From JAJKJG01 sp036389455 (GTDB taxonomy: Bacteria; Pseudomonadota; Alphaproteobacteria; Rhizobiales; Beijerinckiaceae): a stretch of 64,000 nucleotides of DNA. Shown here piece by piece: positions 16,404-24,547 of this stretch. The position numbers and the translations under genes are program-made. The notes under the pieces are model-generated. The model did not search any database. It was not told the origin of the DNA and worked only from the letters and a program-made list of their open reading frames with translations. Numbering within the stretch: the first letter of the stretch is position 1; each line of letters opens with the position of its first letter. The stretch is taken from NCBI GenBank assembly GCA_036389455.1, contig DASVPW010000203.1:1-64000 (forward strand). The letters are read 5' to 3'.

Positions 16404-17510
16404 TCACGCCCCCCGGGATGCCGCGCCGAGGGTGTGCGTGATGCCGCGCTGCGTGACGTAGCCCTTGTAGAAGCCGTCGCTGTCGACGCAGGCGAGCCAG
16501 GTCACGTCGTGCGTGAACATCAGCGACACGGCGGTGCGCAGGTCCTCCGTCACGTCGACGGTGCCGGGCAGCGGCTCGATGTTCTCGCCGACGAGGCCCT
16601 TCTTCCCGCGCGCCGCGTCGAGGCGCACGACGCCGCGGGCACGGCCCCGCGGGCCGACCATGACGATCGAGATATGGCCGTGCTCCTCCATGAGCCGCAC
16701 CGCCGTCTCGAGGGTGTCCTCGCTGCGCACCCGCGGCGGGTCGGGCATCATGGCCTCGGACACTTTGACGAGGCGCAGGCGTTTCAGGGTGCGGTCGGAG
16801 CCGACGAAATCGGCGACGAACGGATCGGCGGGCTTCGCCAGCACGTTGTTCGGCGTGTCGTACTGGATGAGCCGCCCGTCGCGGAAGATCGCGATGCGCG
16901 AGCCCATCTTCACCGCCTCGTCGATATCGTGGCTGACGAAGACGACCGTCTTCCTGAGCGCCTCCTGCAGCTTCATGAACTCGTCCTGGATCACCTCCCG
17001 GTTGATCGGGTCGATCGCCCCGAAGGGCTCGTCCATGAGGAGCACCGGCGGATCGGCAGCGAGCGCCCGCACCACGCCGACGCGCTGCTGCTGACCGCCG
17101 GACAGCTCCTTCGGATACCGCCTGAGGAAGATCTTGGGGTCGAGGTTGACCATCTCGAGGAGCTCGGCCGCGCGCCGGCGCGACTTCGTCCGGTCCCATT
17201 TCAGGAGGTCGGGGACGACGCAGATGTTGTCCTCGACGGTCATGTTGGGGAAGAGGCCGATCTGCTGGATGACGTAGCCGATGGAGCGGCGCAGCGTGAC
17301 CTCGTCGATGCCGTCAGTGTCGCGGCCGTCCAAGAAGATCTTGCCCGAGGTCGGCGGGATCAGGCGGTTGATCATCTTCATCGTCGTGGTCTTGCCGCAG
17401 CCCGACGGCCCGAGCAGGACGCAGACCTCGCCGGCCGCGACCTCCATGGTGACCGCGTCGACCGCCGTGATCGGCCCGAAGACCTTGCTGACGCGGTCGA
17501 GGCGGATCAT
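16404..17510 (-). CDS. ABC transporter ATP-binding protein with CBS domains, OpuBA/ProV type
   Basis: A 368-residue ATPase. Walker A is GPSGCGKTT near residue 37, the Q-loop is YVIQQIGLFPNMTVEDN, the signature LSGGQQQRVGVVRAL and Walker B VLLMDEPFGAIDP. A tandem CBS region follows from about residue 245 to the end (SEDTLETAVRLMEEHGHISIVMV, VDVTEDLRTAVSLMFTHDVTWLACVD). In OpuA-type importers the CBS region senses ionic strength or cyclic di-AMP, so transport may be osmotically gated. The start is the ATG at 17510; a palindromic repeat separates it from the upstream permease gene. Confidence 0.9.
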   Translation of the reverse strand: MIRLDRVSKVFGPITAVDAVTMEVAAGEVCVLLGPSGCGKTTTMKMINRLIPPTSGKIFLDGRDTDGIDEVTLRRSIGYVIQQIGLFPNMTVEDNICVVPDLLKWDRTKSRRRAAELLEMVNLDPKIFLRRYPKELSGGQQQRVGVVRALAADPPVLLMDEPFGAIDPINREVIQDEFMKLQEALRKTVVFVSHDIDEAVKMGSRIAIFRDGRLIQYDTPNNVLAKPADPFVADFVGSDRTLKRLRLVKVSEAMMPDPPRVRSEDTLETAVRLMEEHGHISIVMVGPRGRARGVVRLDAARGKKGLVGENIEPLPGTVDVTEDLRTAVSLMFTHDVTWLACVDSDGFYKGYVTQRGITHTLGAASRGA

Positions 17511-17542
17511 GGGCGAATCCAGGAATGCCGGGCCATCACCAA

Positions 17543-17656
17543 CCTCCTCATGCTGAGGTGCGAGCGCAGCGAGCCTCGAAGCACGCACACCGTTGACGCG
17601 GCACCGGCAGGGTGCGTCCTTCGAGGCCCGCTTCGCGGGCACCTCAGGATGAGGGG
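17543..17656. repeat. Dispersed ~114-bp imperfect palindrome, copy 1
   Basis: The ends CCTCATGCTGAGGTG and CACCTCAGGATGAGG pair, and the inner arms CGAGCCTCGAAGCACGC and GGGTGCGTCCTTCGAGGC also pair, so the whole unit can fold into a long hairpin. A second copy with the same ends and the same GGCAGGGTGCGTCCTTCGAGG core lies at 57641-57758. I recall this unit as frequent in Hyphomicrobiales genomes. Here it splits the importer operon between the first permease gene and the ATPase gene. Confidence 0.8.
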
Positions 17657-17693
17657 CTTGGGAGAGCGGTCCGGATGAGCGGTCTTCATCGCT

Positions 17694-18344
17694 TCAGCTC
17701 CTCAGGCCCGGCGAGGTGAGGAGGCGGCGCACCGCTATCAATGCGAAGTCGGCGACGATCGCGAGGAGGCTCACCGCCAGGGCTCCGGTGAGGAGCTGGC
17801 GGATGTCGGTCTGGGTGATGCCGCGGGAGATGAAGGTGCCGAGCCCGCCGGCGCCGATGTAGGTCGCGATGGCGCCGATGGCGATGCCGAGCACCACGGC
17901 GTTGCGCACGCCGTTGACGATCACCGGCAGCGCCAGCGGGATCTCGACCCGGCGCAGGCGCTCGAACGGGGTCATGCCCATGCCCCGCGCCGCCTCGCGG
18001 AGCGCCGGGTCGATGTTCATGATCGCCGTGTAGGTGTTCCGGATGATCGGGAGTTGCGAGTAGAGGATGAGGGCGATCACGGCCGGCAGCCAGCCGATCC
18101 CCTGGCCGATCAGCGACAGGACCGGGATGAGGAGCCCGAACAGCGCGATCGAGGGGATCGTCATGATGATCGCGGCGACGTAGAGGACGCGGTCCGCGGC
18201 GGGCTTGCTCTGCGTGATCAGGATGCCGATCGGCACGCCGGTGACGATCGCGATTGTGACGGCGACGCCGACGATCGAGAGGTGCTCGAGCGTCTTCTGC
18301 CCGATCAGGGGCAGGTTTGCGGCGATGAAGCGGACCGTCTCCAT
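17694..18344 (-). CDS. ABC transporter permease, OpuB/YehW type
   Basis: A 216-residue inner-membrane permease with five or six helices, paralogous to the permease at 15676-16401. It contains the EAA loop LREAARGMGMTPFERLRRVEIPLALPV and the IGAGGLGTFISRGI segment of betaine/choline permeases. It is the first gene of the importer set on the minus strand, 183 bp before the ATPase gene, with a palindromic repeat in the gap. A further repeat separates it from the betaine-homocysteine methyltransferase gene upstream. Confidence 0.88.
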   Translation of the reverse strand: METVRFIAANLPLIGQKTLEHLSIVGVAVTIAIVTGVPIGILITQSKPAADRVLYVAAIIMTIPSIALFGLLIPVLSLIGQGIGWLPAVIALILYSQLPIIRNTYTAIMNIDPALREAARGMGMTPFERLRRVEIPLALPVIVNGVRNAVVLGIAIGAIATYIGAGGLGTFISRGITQTDIRQLLTGALAVSLLAIVADFALIAVRRLLTSPGLRS

Positions 18345-18364
18345 GCTTCTTGCCTAACCTCCCA

Positions 18365-18475
18365 CTGTCATCCCCGGCGAGCCGGAGCGGAGCGGAGGCG
18401 AGGGAAGGGGATCCAAACCCCGTCGCCGCTTGGATCCCCTTCCCGGCGCGCTACGCGCGCCGCCGGGGATGACAG
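18365..18475. repeat. Dispersed palindromic repeat (TGTCATCCCCGGC type)
   Basis: CTGTCATCCCCGGCG at 18365-18379 and CGCCGGGGATGACAG at 18461-18475 are perfect complements. An inner pair GGGAAGGGGATCCAA and TTGGATCCCCTTCCC lies between them, so about 111 bp can fold into one long hairpin. This pattern is familiar from alphaproteobacterial intergenic repeats. It starts 20 bp upstream of the permease start and ends just before the methyltransferase stop. Confidence 0.75.
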
Positions 18476-18479
18476 CGCA

Positions 18480-19529
18480 TCACAAGTTCTTCGCGTACGC
18501 GCGGTTCTCCTGCCGCAGACGCGGGTCGGTGCCGTAGGCGTAGTGCTTCGACATGTCGGGCGAGAAGCGGCTCGCCGGGGGGCGGCGCCCGAGCGCCTCG
18601 GCGAGCGCGCGGATGTGGTGGGGACCCGCGCCGCAGCAGACGCCGAGATAGCGCACGTCCATGGCGGCGGCGTTCCGGCCGAACTCGGCGATCTCGTAGC
18701 GGGTGACCTGGAATGGATCGAGGGCGACCGGGAAGGAGCGCCCGTCCGGGATGCAGTGGGCGCAGGCCGCGTCCTTCTCGGTGAGCGACTCGAAGGTCGG
18801 TTCGCTCTCGGTCGTGCGGTACGGCACGGGCAGCGCCGCGACGTGGATCTTGACGGCGCGCCGGATCGCCTCGACGTGCGGCATCATGGTGCGGATGCCG
18901 CGGATGCAGTTGAGGCCGACGACGTCGGCGCCGAGATTCTCGATCCGCTTCGCGGCCTCGGCCGGCGAGAAGCCGTCACGCATCTCGCCCTTCTTGTGGA
19001 GCGCGAAGGTGACGACGGAGGGGAGCTTCGTCTGGCGGATCACGTCAAGCGCGATCTCGGCCTCGCCGAGCCAGGAGATGGTCTCGGCGATGATGAGGTC
19101 GACGCCGGCCTCGACCGCCCAGGCGACCTGCTCCTCGTACATGGCCCGCACTTGGGCAGCGGCGTCCGGGTCGTCCGGCTTGTAGACGTTGGTGTTGCAG
19201 ATGTTGCCGGCGACGAGCGCGTCGCCCTCGGCCGCGACCTTCTTGGCGATGGCCAGGGCCTGGCGGTTCATCGGCTCGAGGTCGCCCTCGCGGCCGATGA
19301 GCCGCAGCTTCTCCCGGTGAGCGTAATAGGTGAAGGCCTCGATCACGTCGGAGCCGGCGCGCAGGAAGTCGCGGTGCAGGTTCTCGACCTGCTCGGGGAA
19401 GTCGAGCACCACCTCGGGCACGTAGGCGCCGGCCTGGAGGTAGCCGCGGCGCTCGAGCTCGAAGAGGTAGCCCTCGGCGCAGATCACCGGGCCTTCGTTC
19501 AGCCGCTCCAAAAGGCCTTTCTTCGCCAT
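18480..19529 (-). CDS. bhmT: Betaine-homocysteine S-methyltransferase
   Basis: A 349-residue zinc-dependent methyltransferase (Pfam S-methyl_trans) that moves a methyl group from betaine to homocysteine, giving dimethylglycine and methionine. The three zinc-binding cysteines are Cys208 in GLNCIRG and Cys298-Cys299 in GVCCGAGP, spaced as in the mammalian enzyme. The start EGPVICAEGYLFELERRGYLQAGAYVPEVV fits the BHMT branch rather than the cobalamin MetH fragment. A GGGAGGACGG ribosome site precedes the ATG at 19529. Dimethylglycine dehydrogenase 61 bp upstream would consume its product, which strengthens the assignment over a plain homocysteine methyltransferase. Confidence 0.85.
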   Translation of the reverse strand: MAKKGLLERLNEGPVICAEGYLFELERRGYLQAGAYVPEVVLDFPEQVENLHRDFLRAGSDVIEAFTYYAHREKLRLIGREGDLEPMNRQALAIAKKVAAEGDALVAGNICNTNVYKPDDPDAAAQVRAMYEEQVAWAVEAGVDLIIAETISWLGEAEIALDVIRQTKLPSVVTFALHKKGEMRDGFSPAEAAKRIENLGADVVGLNCIRGIRTMMPHVEAIRRAVKIHVAALPVPYRTTESEPTFESLTEKDAACAHCIPDGRSFPVALDPFQVTRYEIAEFGRNAAAMDVRYLGVCCGAGPHHIRALAEALGRRPPASRFSPDMSKHYAYGTDPRLRQENRAYAKNL

Positions 19530-19590
19530 TCCGTCCTCCCGCCGCGTCTCTCGCGGCTTCTCGTATCGTGCGGCTTCAAGGCACCGGCGA

Positions 19591-22005
19591 TCAAGAGCGC
19601 ATGCGCTGCCCGTCCGGGTCGAACAGCGGCCTTTGAAGCCTCCGCGCGCGGCGGCCCTCGCCCATGATCTCGATGGAAAAGCCCTCGACCGCGGGTGCCG
19701 CCTCCTTGCGGACGTAACCCATGGCGAGCGAGGCGTCGTGCGTGTGGGCGAAGCCGCCGGAGGTGACCCAGCCGACGGTCCGGCCCTCGTGCAGGATCGG
19801 CTCGTCGCCGGAGGCGTCGGCATCGGCCGCGTCGACCTCGAAGCTCACGAGGCGGTAGGCGCCGCCGTCCTCGCGGGCCCGCAGCGCCGCCTCGGCGCCG
19901 ACGAAATCGCCCTTGTTGAGGGCGACGAAGCGGTCGAGGCCGGCCTCCGTCGCGGTGTAGATCGGCCGGTACTCCCGCGCCCAGGTGCCGTAGCCCTTGG
20001 CGAGCCGCAGCGCATGGAGCGCGCGGGCGCCGAAATGCTTCAGGCCGAACGGCGCTAATGCTCCCGCGAGGGCTAGGTAGAGCGTGCGCTGGTGCTCGGG
20101 CCTGACCCAGATCTCGTAGCCGAGGTCCCCGGTGAAGCTGATCCGGCCGACGAGGGCCGGCACGAGGCCGACCTCCATGGGGCGGATCGAGAGCAGCGGG
20201 AAGGCCGCGTCCGACACGTCCTCAGGCGTCGCCGCCGCGAGCACGTCGCGCGCCTTCGGCCCCGCGATCGAGAGGCCGACGAGGTCCGTGCCCCAGGCGC
20301 GCACGGCGGCGCCGTCGGGGAGGAAGCGCTCGAACCACCTCATGTGGTAGGCCTCGGCTACGCCTGAGCCGATCACGAAGAAGCGCTCGTCCGAGAGCCG
20401 CGCGACCGTGAAGTCGCCCAGCAGCCGGCCGTTCTCGCCGAGCATCGGCGAAAGCGCGATGCGCCCCTGCCGGGGCAGGCGGTTGGCGAGGATGTTGTCC
20501 AGGAACTCCTCGGCCTTCGGCCCGGTCACGTCGTACTTGGCGTAAGTGGAGATTTCCATGAGGCCGACGCCTTCGCGCACGGCGCGACACTCCCGCGCGA
20601 CCGCCGGGAAGGCATTGTTGCGGCGGAAGCTCCAGGCCTCCTCCCGCGGCTCGCCGCCCGCCGCGTACCAGAGCGCGTGCTCGAGGCCATAAGATGCGCC
20701 GAAGACGGCGGCGGCGCCGCCGAGCGCGTCGTAGGCGGGCGTCGTCCTGAGCGGTCGCCCGGCCGGCAGCTCCTCGCCGGGGAAGCGGACGCGGAAGCGC
20801 CGAGCATAGTTCTCCCGCACCTTGGCGTTGGTGTAGGCCCTGGTGGTCCAGTCGCCGAAGCGGGCGACGTCCATGCCCCAGATGTCGGCGCCGGGATCGC
20901 CGTGGACCATCCAGTTCGCGAGCGACAGGCCGACCCCGCCGCCCTGCGAGAGACCGGCCATGACCCCGCAGGCGACCCAATAATTACGCAAGCCCCGCAC
21001 CGGCCCGACGAGCGGGTTGCCGTCCGGCGTGAAGGTGAAAGGGCCGTTGACGACGCGCCGTATGCCGGCGCGCCCGAGCGCCGGGAAATGGCTGAACCCG
21101 ACCTCGAGACTCGCGCCGATGCGGTCGAGGTCGTTGGCCAAAAGCTCGTGGCCGAAGTCCCACGGCGTCTCGCGCTCCGACCACGGCATGCCCTCACGCT
21201 CGTAGGTGCCGATCAGCATGCCGCCGCGGCCCTCCTGGCGCATGTAGATCTCGCCGTCGAAGTCGATGATGTGCAGCATCTCCTTGTCGGAGGCGAGCAC
21301 CTCGGGCACGTCCTCGGTGATGAGGTAGTGGTGCTCCATGGCGAGCACCGGCAGCTCGAGGCCCGCCATGCGGCCGACCTCCCTGGCCCACAGGCCGCCG
21401 GCGTTGACCACGTGCTCGGCGACGATCGTGCCCGTCTCAGTGATCACGTCCCAGGAGCCGTCGCGGCGCGGGTTCGTCTCGACGACTCGGTTGCGCAGAT
21501 AGACTTCCGCGCCCTGCATGCGCGCCGCCTTGGCGTAGGCATGGGTGACGCCGGACGGATCAACGTGGCCTTCGAGGGTGTTGTAGAGCGCGCCGACGAA
21601 GTGGCGCTTGTCCATGAGCGGAAAGCGGCGGGCGGCTTCGTCGACCGAGACCATCTCCATGTCGAGGCCGAGGTACTTCGCCCGCGACACCATCGTCTTC
21701 AGGAAGTCGTGCCGATCGGGAGTGCAGGCGAGCATCAGCCCGGCGGTGATGTGGATGCCGCAGGACTGGCCGGAGATCGCCTCGATCTCCTTGTAGAGGT
21801 TGATGGTGTAGGCCTGGAGCTTCGCGACGTTCGGGTCGCCGTTGACCGTGTGCATGCCGCCGGCCGCGTGCCAGGTCGAGCCCGAGGTCAGCTCCGAGCG
21901 CTCGACCAGCACCACGTCGCGCCAGCCCGCCTTGGTCAGGTGATAGAGGACGCTCGCGCCGACGACCCCGCCCCCGATCACCACCACGCGCGCGTGCGTC
22001 TTCAT
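19591..22005 (-). CDS. Dimethylglycine/sarcosine dehydrogenase (FAD domain plus GcvT domain)
   Basis: An 804-residue flavoprotein that oxidatively demethylates dimethylglycine (or sarcosine). The N-terminal FAD domain has VVVIGGGVVGAS at residues 7-18 and GSTWHAAGG; His46 there corresponds to the covalent FAD site of mitochondrial DMGDH. A FAO_M linker follows, then a GcvT-like folate domain from about residue 430 with FRRNNAFPAVARECRAVREGVGLMEISTYAKYDV and a C-terminal barrel ending MGYVRKEAAPAVEGF. The folate domain can trap the released one-carbon unit as methylene-THF. The gene is divergent from soxB, which carries out the next step. Confidence 0.9.
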   Translation of the reverse strand: MKTHARVVVIGGGVVGASVLYHLTKAGWRDVVLVERSELTSGSTWHAAGGMHTVNGDPNVAKLQAYTINLYKEIEAISGQSCGIHITAGLMLACTPDRHDFLKTMVSRAKYLGLDMEMVSVDEAARRFPLMDKRHFVGALYNTLEGHVDPSGVTHAYAKAARMQGAEVYLRNRVVETNPRRDGSWDVITETGTIVAEHVVNAGGLWAREVGRMAGLELPVLAMEHHYLITEDVPEVLASDKEMLHIIDFDGEIYMRQEGRGGMLIGTYEREGMPWSERETPWDFGHELLANDLDRIGASLEVGFSHFPALGRAGIRRVVNGPFTFTPDGNPLVGPVRGLRNYWVACGVMAGLSQGGGVGLSLANWMVHGDPGADIWGMDVARFGDWTTRAYTNAKVRENYARRFRVRFPGEELPAGRPLRTTPAYDALGGAAAVFGASYGLEHALWYAAGGEPREEAWSFRRNNAFPAVARECRAVREGVGLMEISTYAKYDVTGPKAEEFLDNILANRLPRQGRIALSPMLGENGRLLGDFTVARLSDERFFVIGSGVAEAYHMRWFERFLPDGAAVRAWGTDLVGLSIAGPKARDVLAAATPEDVSDAAFPLLSIRPMEVGLVPALVGRISFTGDLGYEIWVRPEHQRTLYLALAGALAPFGLKHFGARALHALRLAKGYGTWAREYRPIYTATEAGLDRFVALNKGDFVGAEAALRAREDGGAYRLVSFEVDAADADASGDEPILHEGRTVGWVTSGGFAHTHDASLAMGYVRKEAAPAVEGFSIEIMGEGRRARRLQRPLFDPDGQRMRS

Positions 22006-22118
22006 GGGGCGGGACGCTCTTCAAGTTGAAAGCTGCTGGTTTGCGGAGAAGTCCCGCGATCCCTAGACTCCGACACGTCCCGCGTCGGCGTCAAGCCCAC
22101 CCCGAGTCCTGCCAGAGC

Positions 22119-23369
22119 ATGCGCTATTCCGCCTTCGCCATCGTCCGAGAGGCGCTTCGGGGAAACCGGGGCTGGGCCCCGGTCTGGCGCGACCCGGAGC
22201 CGAAGCCGGCCTACGACGTCGTCATCATCGGCGGCGGCGGCCATGGGCTCGCGACGGCCTACTACCTCGCCAAGGAGCACGGCATCACGAACGTCGCCGT
22301 GCTCGAAAAGGGCTGGCTCGGCTCCGGCAACGTCGGCCGCAACACCACGATCGTGCGCTCGAACTATCTGCTCCCCGGCAACGTGCCGTTCTACGAGTGG
22401 TCGATGAAGCTGTGGGAGGGCCTTGAGCAGGACATCAACTACAACGCCATGGTGAGCCAGCGCGGCGTCCTGAACCTCTACCATTCGGACACCCAGCGCG
22501 ACGCCTTCGCGCGGCGGGGCAATTCCATGCGGCTGCACGGCGTCGACGCCGAGCTCCTCGACCGCGAGGAGGTCCGCGCCCTGGTGCCGTTCCTCGACTT
22601 CGAGAACGGGCGCTTCCCGATCAAGGGCGGCCTGCTGCAGCGCCGCGGCGGCACCGTGCGCCACGACGCCGTCGCCTGGGGCTACGCCCGCGCCGCCGAC
22701 CGGCGCGGCGTCGACCTGATCCAGAATTGCGAGGTGACGGGGCTCATCATTGAGGCCGGCCGCATCATCGGCGTCGAGACGACCCGCGGGGGGATTCGCG
22801 CCAAAAAGGTCGGGATGGCGGTCGCCGGTGCTTCCTCCCGCGTGGCCGCCATGGCGGGCCTGCGGCTGCCGATCGAGAGCCACGTGCTCCAGGCCTTCGC
22901 CTCGGAGGCCCTGAAGCCGCTGATCGACACGGTCGTGACCTTCGGGGCCGGGCACTTCTACATCAGCCAGTCCGACAAGGGCGGGCTCGTGTTCGGCGGC
23001 GACATCGACGGCTACAACTCCTACGCCTGGCGCGGCAACCTGCCCATCGTCGAGGACGTGATGGAGTGCGCCATGGCGCTCTGGCCGGGACTCGGGCGCC
23101 TCAGGGTGTTGCGCCACTGGGGCGGGCTCATGGACATGTCGATGGACGGCTCGCCGATCATCGACCGCACGCCCATCGAGGGGCTCTTCCTCAACGCCGG
23201 CTGGTGCTACGGCGGCTTCAAGGCGACGCCGGCCTCCGGCTGGTGCTTCGCCCACCTCATCGCCACCGGCGAGCCGCATCCCTTCGCAGCCGCCTACCGA
23301 CTCGACCGCTTCGCGACCGGCGCCGTCATCGACGAGAAGGGCGCGGGCGCCCAGCCGAACCTGCACTGA
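22119..23369 (+). CDS. soxB: Sarcosine oxidase subunit beta
   Basis: A 416-residue FAD/FMN-binding catalytic subunit of heterotetrameric sarcosine oxidase, which converts sarcosine to glycine, hydrogen peroxide and a one-carbon unit. The dinucleotide fold VVIIGGGGHGLATAYYLA is near residues 34-51. The preceding YSAFAIVREALRGNRGWAPVWRDPEPKPAYDV leader is characteristic of SoxB. The end GLFLNAGWCYGGFKATPASGWCFAHLIA closes the FAD domain. The ATG at 22119 gives the family start. First gene of the soxB-soxD-soxA-soxG set; the 113-bp gap to the divergent dehydrogenase gene probably holds both promoters. Confidence 0.94.
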   Translation: MRYSAFAIVREALRGNRGWAPVWRDPEPKPAYDVVIIGGGGHGLATAYYLAKEHGITNVAVLEKGWLGSGNVGRNTTIVRSNYLLPGNVPFYEWSMKLWEGLEQDINYNAMVSQRGVLNLYHSDTQRDAFARRGNSMRLHGVDAELLDREEVRALVPFLDFENGRFPIKGGLLQRRGGTVRHDAVAWGYARAADRRGVDLIQNCEVTGLIIEAGRIIGVETTRGGIRAKKVGMAVAGASSRVAAMAGLRLPIESHVLQAFASEALKPLIDTVVTFGAGHFYISQSDKGGLVFGGDIDGYNSYAWRGNLPIVEDVMECAMALWPGLGRLRVLRHWGGLMDMSMDGSPIIDRTPIEGLFLNAGWCYGGFKATPASGWCFAHLIATGEPHPFAAAYRLDRFATGAVIDEKGAGAQPNLH

Positions 23370-23377
23370 GCGGCGCG

Positions 23378-23644
23378 ATGCGGATCCCCTGCCCCCACTG
23401 CGGCGAGCGCGACGTCCAGGAGTTTTCTTATCTGGGCGACGCCACGGTCGAGCGTCCCGAAGGAGCCGGCGCCTCGATGGAGGCGATGCACGACTACGTT
23501 TATCTCCGCGACAACCCGGCCGGCCCGCACCGGGAGCTATGGCAGCACGTCGCCGGCTGCCGCGCCTGGCTCGTGGTGACGCGGGACACACGCACCCACG
23601 CGATCGCGGGCGCCGTGCCGGCGCGGCAGGTAGCCCAAGGCTGA
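23378..23644 (+). CDS. soxD: Sarcosine oxidase subunit delta
   Basis: An 88-residue zinc-binding subunit. Ligands are Cys5 and Cys8 in MRIPCPHCGERD, with His57 and Cys61 in WQHVAGCRAW, the same spacing as in the structurally characterised delta subunit. FSYLGDATVERP and VYLRDNPAGPHRE are further family marks. It starts 8 bp after the soxB stop. In most sox operons soxA follows directly; here about 900 bp containing an opposite-strand toxin-antitoxin module intervene. Confidence 0.95.
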   Translation: MRIPCPHCGERDVQEFSYLGDATVERPEGAGASMEAMHDYVYLRDNPAGPHRELWQHVAGCRAWLVVTRDTRTHAIAGAVPARQVAQG

Positions 23645-23729
23645 GGTAATGTCCGCGCCGCATCGATTCGCACTGCGACGCATCCGATCCCGCCGCCGGG
23701 ACGGAAGCTTCGCGACTATTCGGAGATCG

Positions 23730-24149
23730 TCAGGCGCCCGGTACCCGGTTGCGCTCCAATCTGCGCATCCAACTCGGATCGAGGTCCAAGGCCTGCGAAA
23801 TGCGGTCGAGGACCTCGACGGTCGGAACCGCGCCGCCTCGCTCGATGTCGCTGTAATAGCCTTGCGTGATGCCGGCCGCCTCGGCGACCTGCGCCTGCGA
23901 CAAGCCACGGTGCTTCCGCAGCCCGCGAAGCACGCTGCCGTCGCCCTTCGCGGCGGCGTCGCAGAACCATCCCGGCAAGACGACGTCCCGCCCGGCATCG
24001 AGATCGCGCTGCCGTTCGGCCGCAATGATCTCGGTCATCGCGTCTTCGGCCTCCTCGTCGCCCGCCCGGGCGCGCAGGGCCAGGTATTCGCGGTGGGTGA
24101 GCACGACCAGCTTCTCGCCGAGATCGGTCGTGATGAATTGCGGCTTCAT
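23730..24149 (-). CDS. Xre-family antitoxin with Phd-like N-terminal segment
   Basis: A 139-residue protein. The C-terminal half is a helix-turn-helix domain (LRGLRKHRGLSQAQVAEAAGITQGYYSDIERG) that should bind DNA. The N-terminus (FITTDLGEKLVVLTHREYLALRARAGDEEAEDAM) resembles the toxin-contact segment seen in Phd/YefM-like antitoxins. It starts 12 bp after the stop of the RelE-like toxin gene, so the toxin comes first, as in higBA. It probably autoregulates through the paired octamers at 24406-24424. The module lies against the direction of the sox operon between soxD and soxA. Confidence 0.82.
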   Translation of the reverse strand: MKPQFITTDLGEKLVVLTHREYLALRARAGDEEAEDAMTEIIAAERQRDLDAGRDVVLPGWFCDAAAKGDGSVLRGLRKHRGLSQAQVAEAAGITQGYYSDIERGGAVPTVEVLDRISQALDLDPSWMRRLERNRVPGA

Positions 24150-24161
24150 AGGTTGTTCTCC

Positions 24162-24407
24162 TCACCGGTAGATGTCGCGCCGATGCCCCGCCGCGAGGAT
24201 GAGAAGGCCGTCCGGCGTGTCGCGAAAGATGACCCGGTAGTCTCCGTCCCGAAGCCTCAGAGCATCCGAGCCCGTCATCCGTTTGACGTCACCTTGGCCG
24301 GTCAGGCCATAGAGATAGAGCTTTCGCGTCAGCGACTCCCGTACGTCCTCGGGAAGGTTGAAAAAGAAGCGATCCGGCGCCGTGGCGAAGATCAGCGTCT
24401 TGTTCAT
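24162..24407 (-). CDS. RelE/ParE-superfamily toxin
   Basis: An 81-residue protein, MNKTLIFATAPDRFFFNLPEDVRESLTRKLYLYG, ending DGDYRVIFRDTPDGLLILAAGHRRDIYR. The final GDYRVIF...GHRRDIY block is the standard RelE/HigB C-terminal sheet and tail. Such toxins usually cleave mRNA on the ribosome; ParE-type gyrase poisoning is the alternative. The ATG at 24407 overlaps the first of two ATAGCTAT octamers, so repressor binding would cover the start region. The pair with the downstream Xre antitoxin supports the call. Confidence 0.82.
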   Translation of the reverse strand: MNKTLIFATAPDRFFFNLPEDVRESLTRKLYLYGLTGQGDVKRMTGSDALRLRDGDYRVIFRDTPDGLLILAAGHRRDIYR

Positions 24408-24424
24408 AGCTATTTTATAGCTAT
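24406..24424. promoter_or_regulatory. Paired ATAGCTAT octamers, candidate autoregulatory operator
   Basis: Two self-complementary octamers ATAGCTAT lie at 24406-24413 and 24417-24424, 11 bp centre to centre, about one helical turn. They cover the start codon of the toxin gene and its immediate upstream region. This is the expected place for binding by the Xre antitoxin or the toxin-antitoxin complex. The AT-rich sequence stands out from the GC-rich surroundings. Confidence 0.6.
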
Positions 24425-24547
24425 GAAGCTGAAGGCCTGCAAGCTTTCCGCCTCGTGCGCGAGATGCAGCCGGATCGCTCCGAACCGGGAGACGGCGTCG
24501 TGAGCGTCGTCGCTCTGGCTCGGGACGCACTGCAGGCCTCGTTCGGC

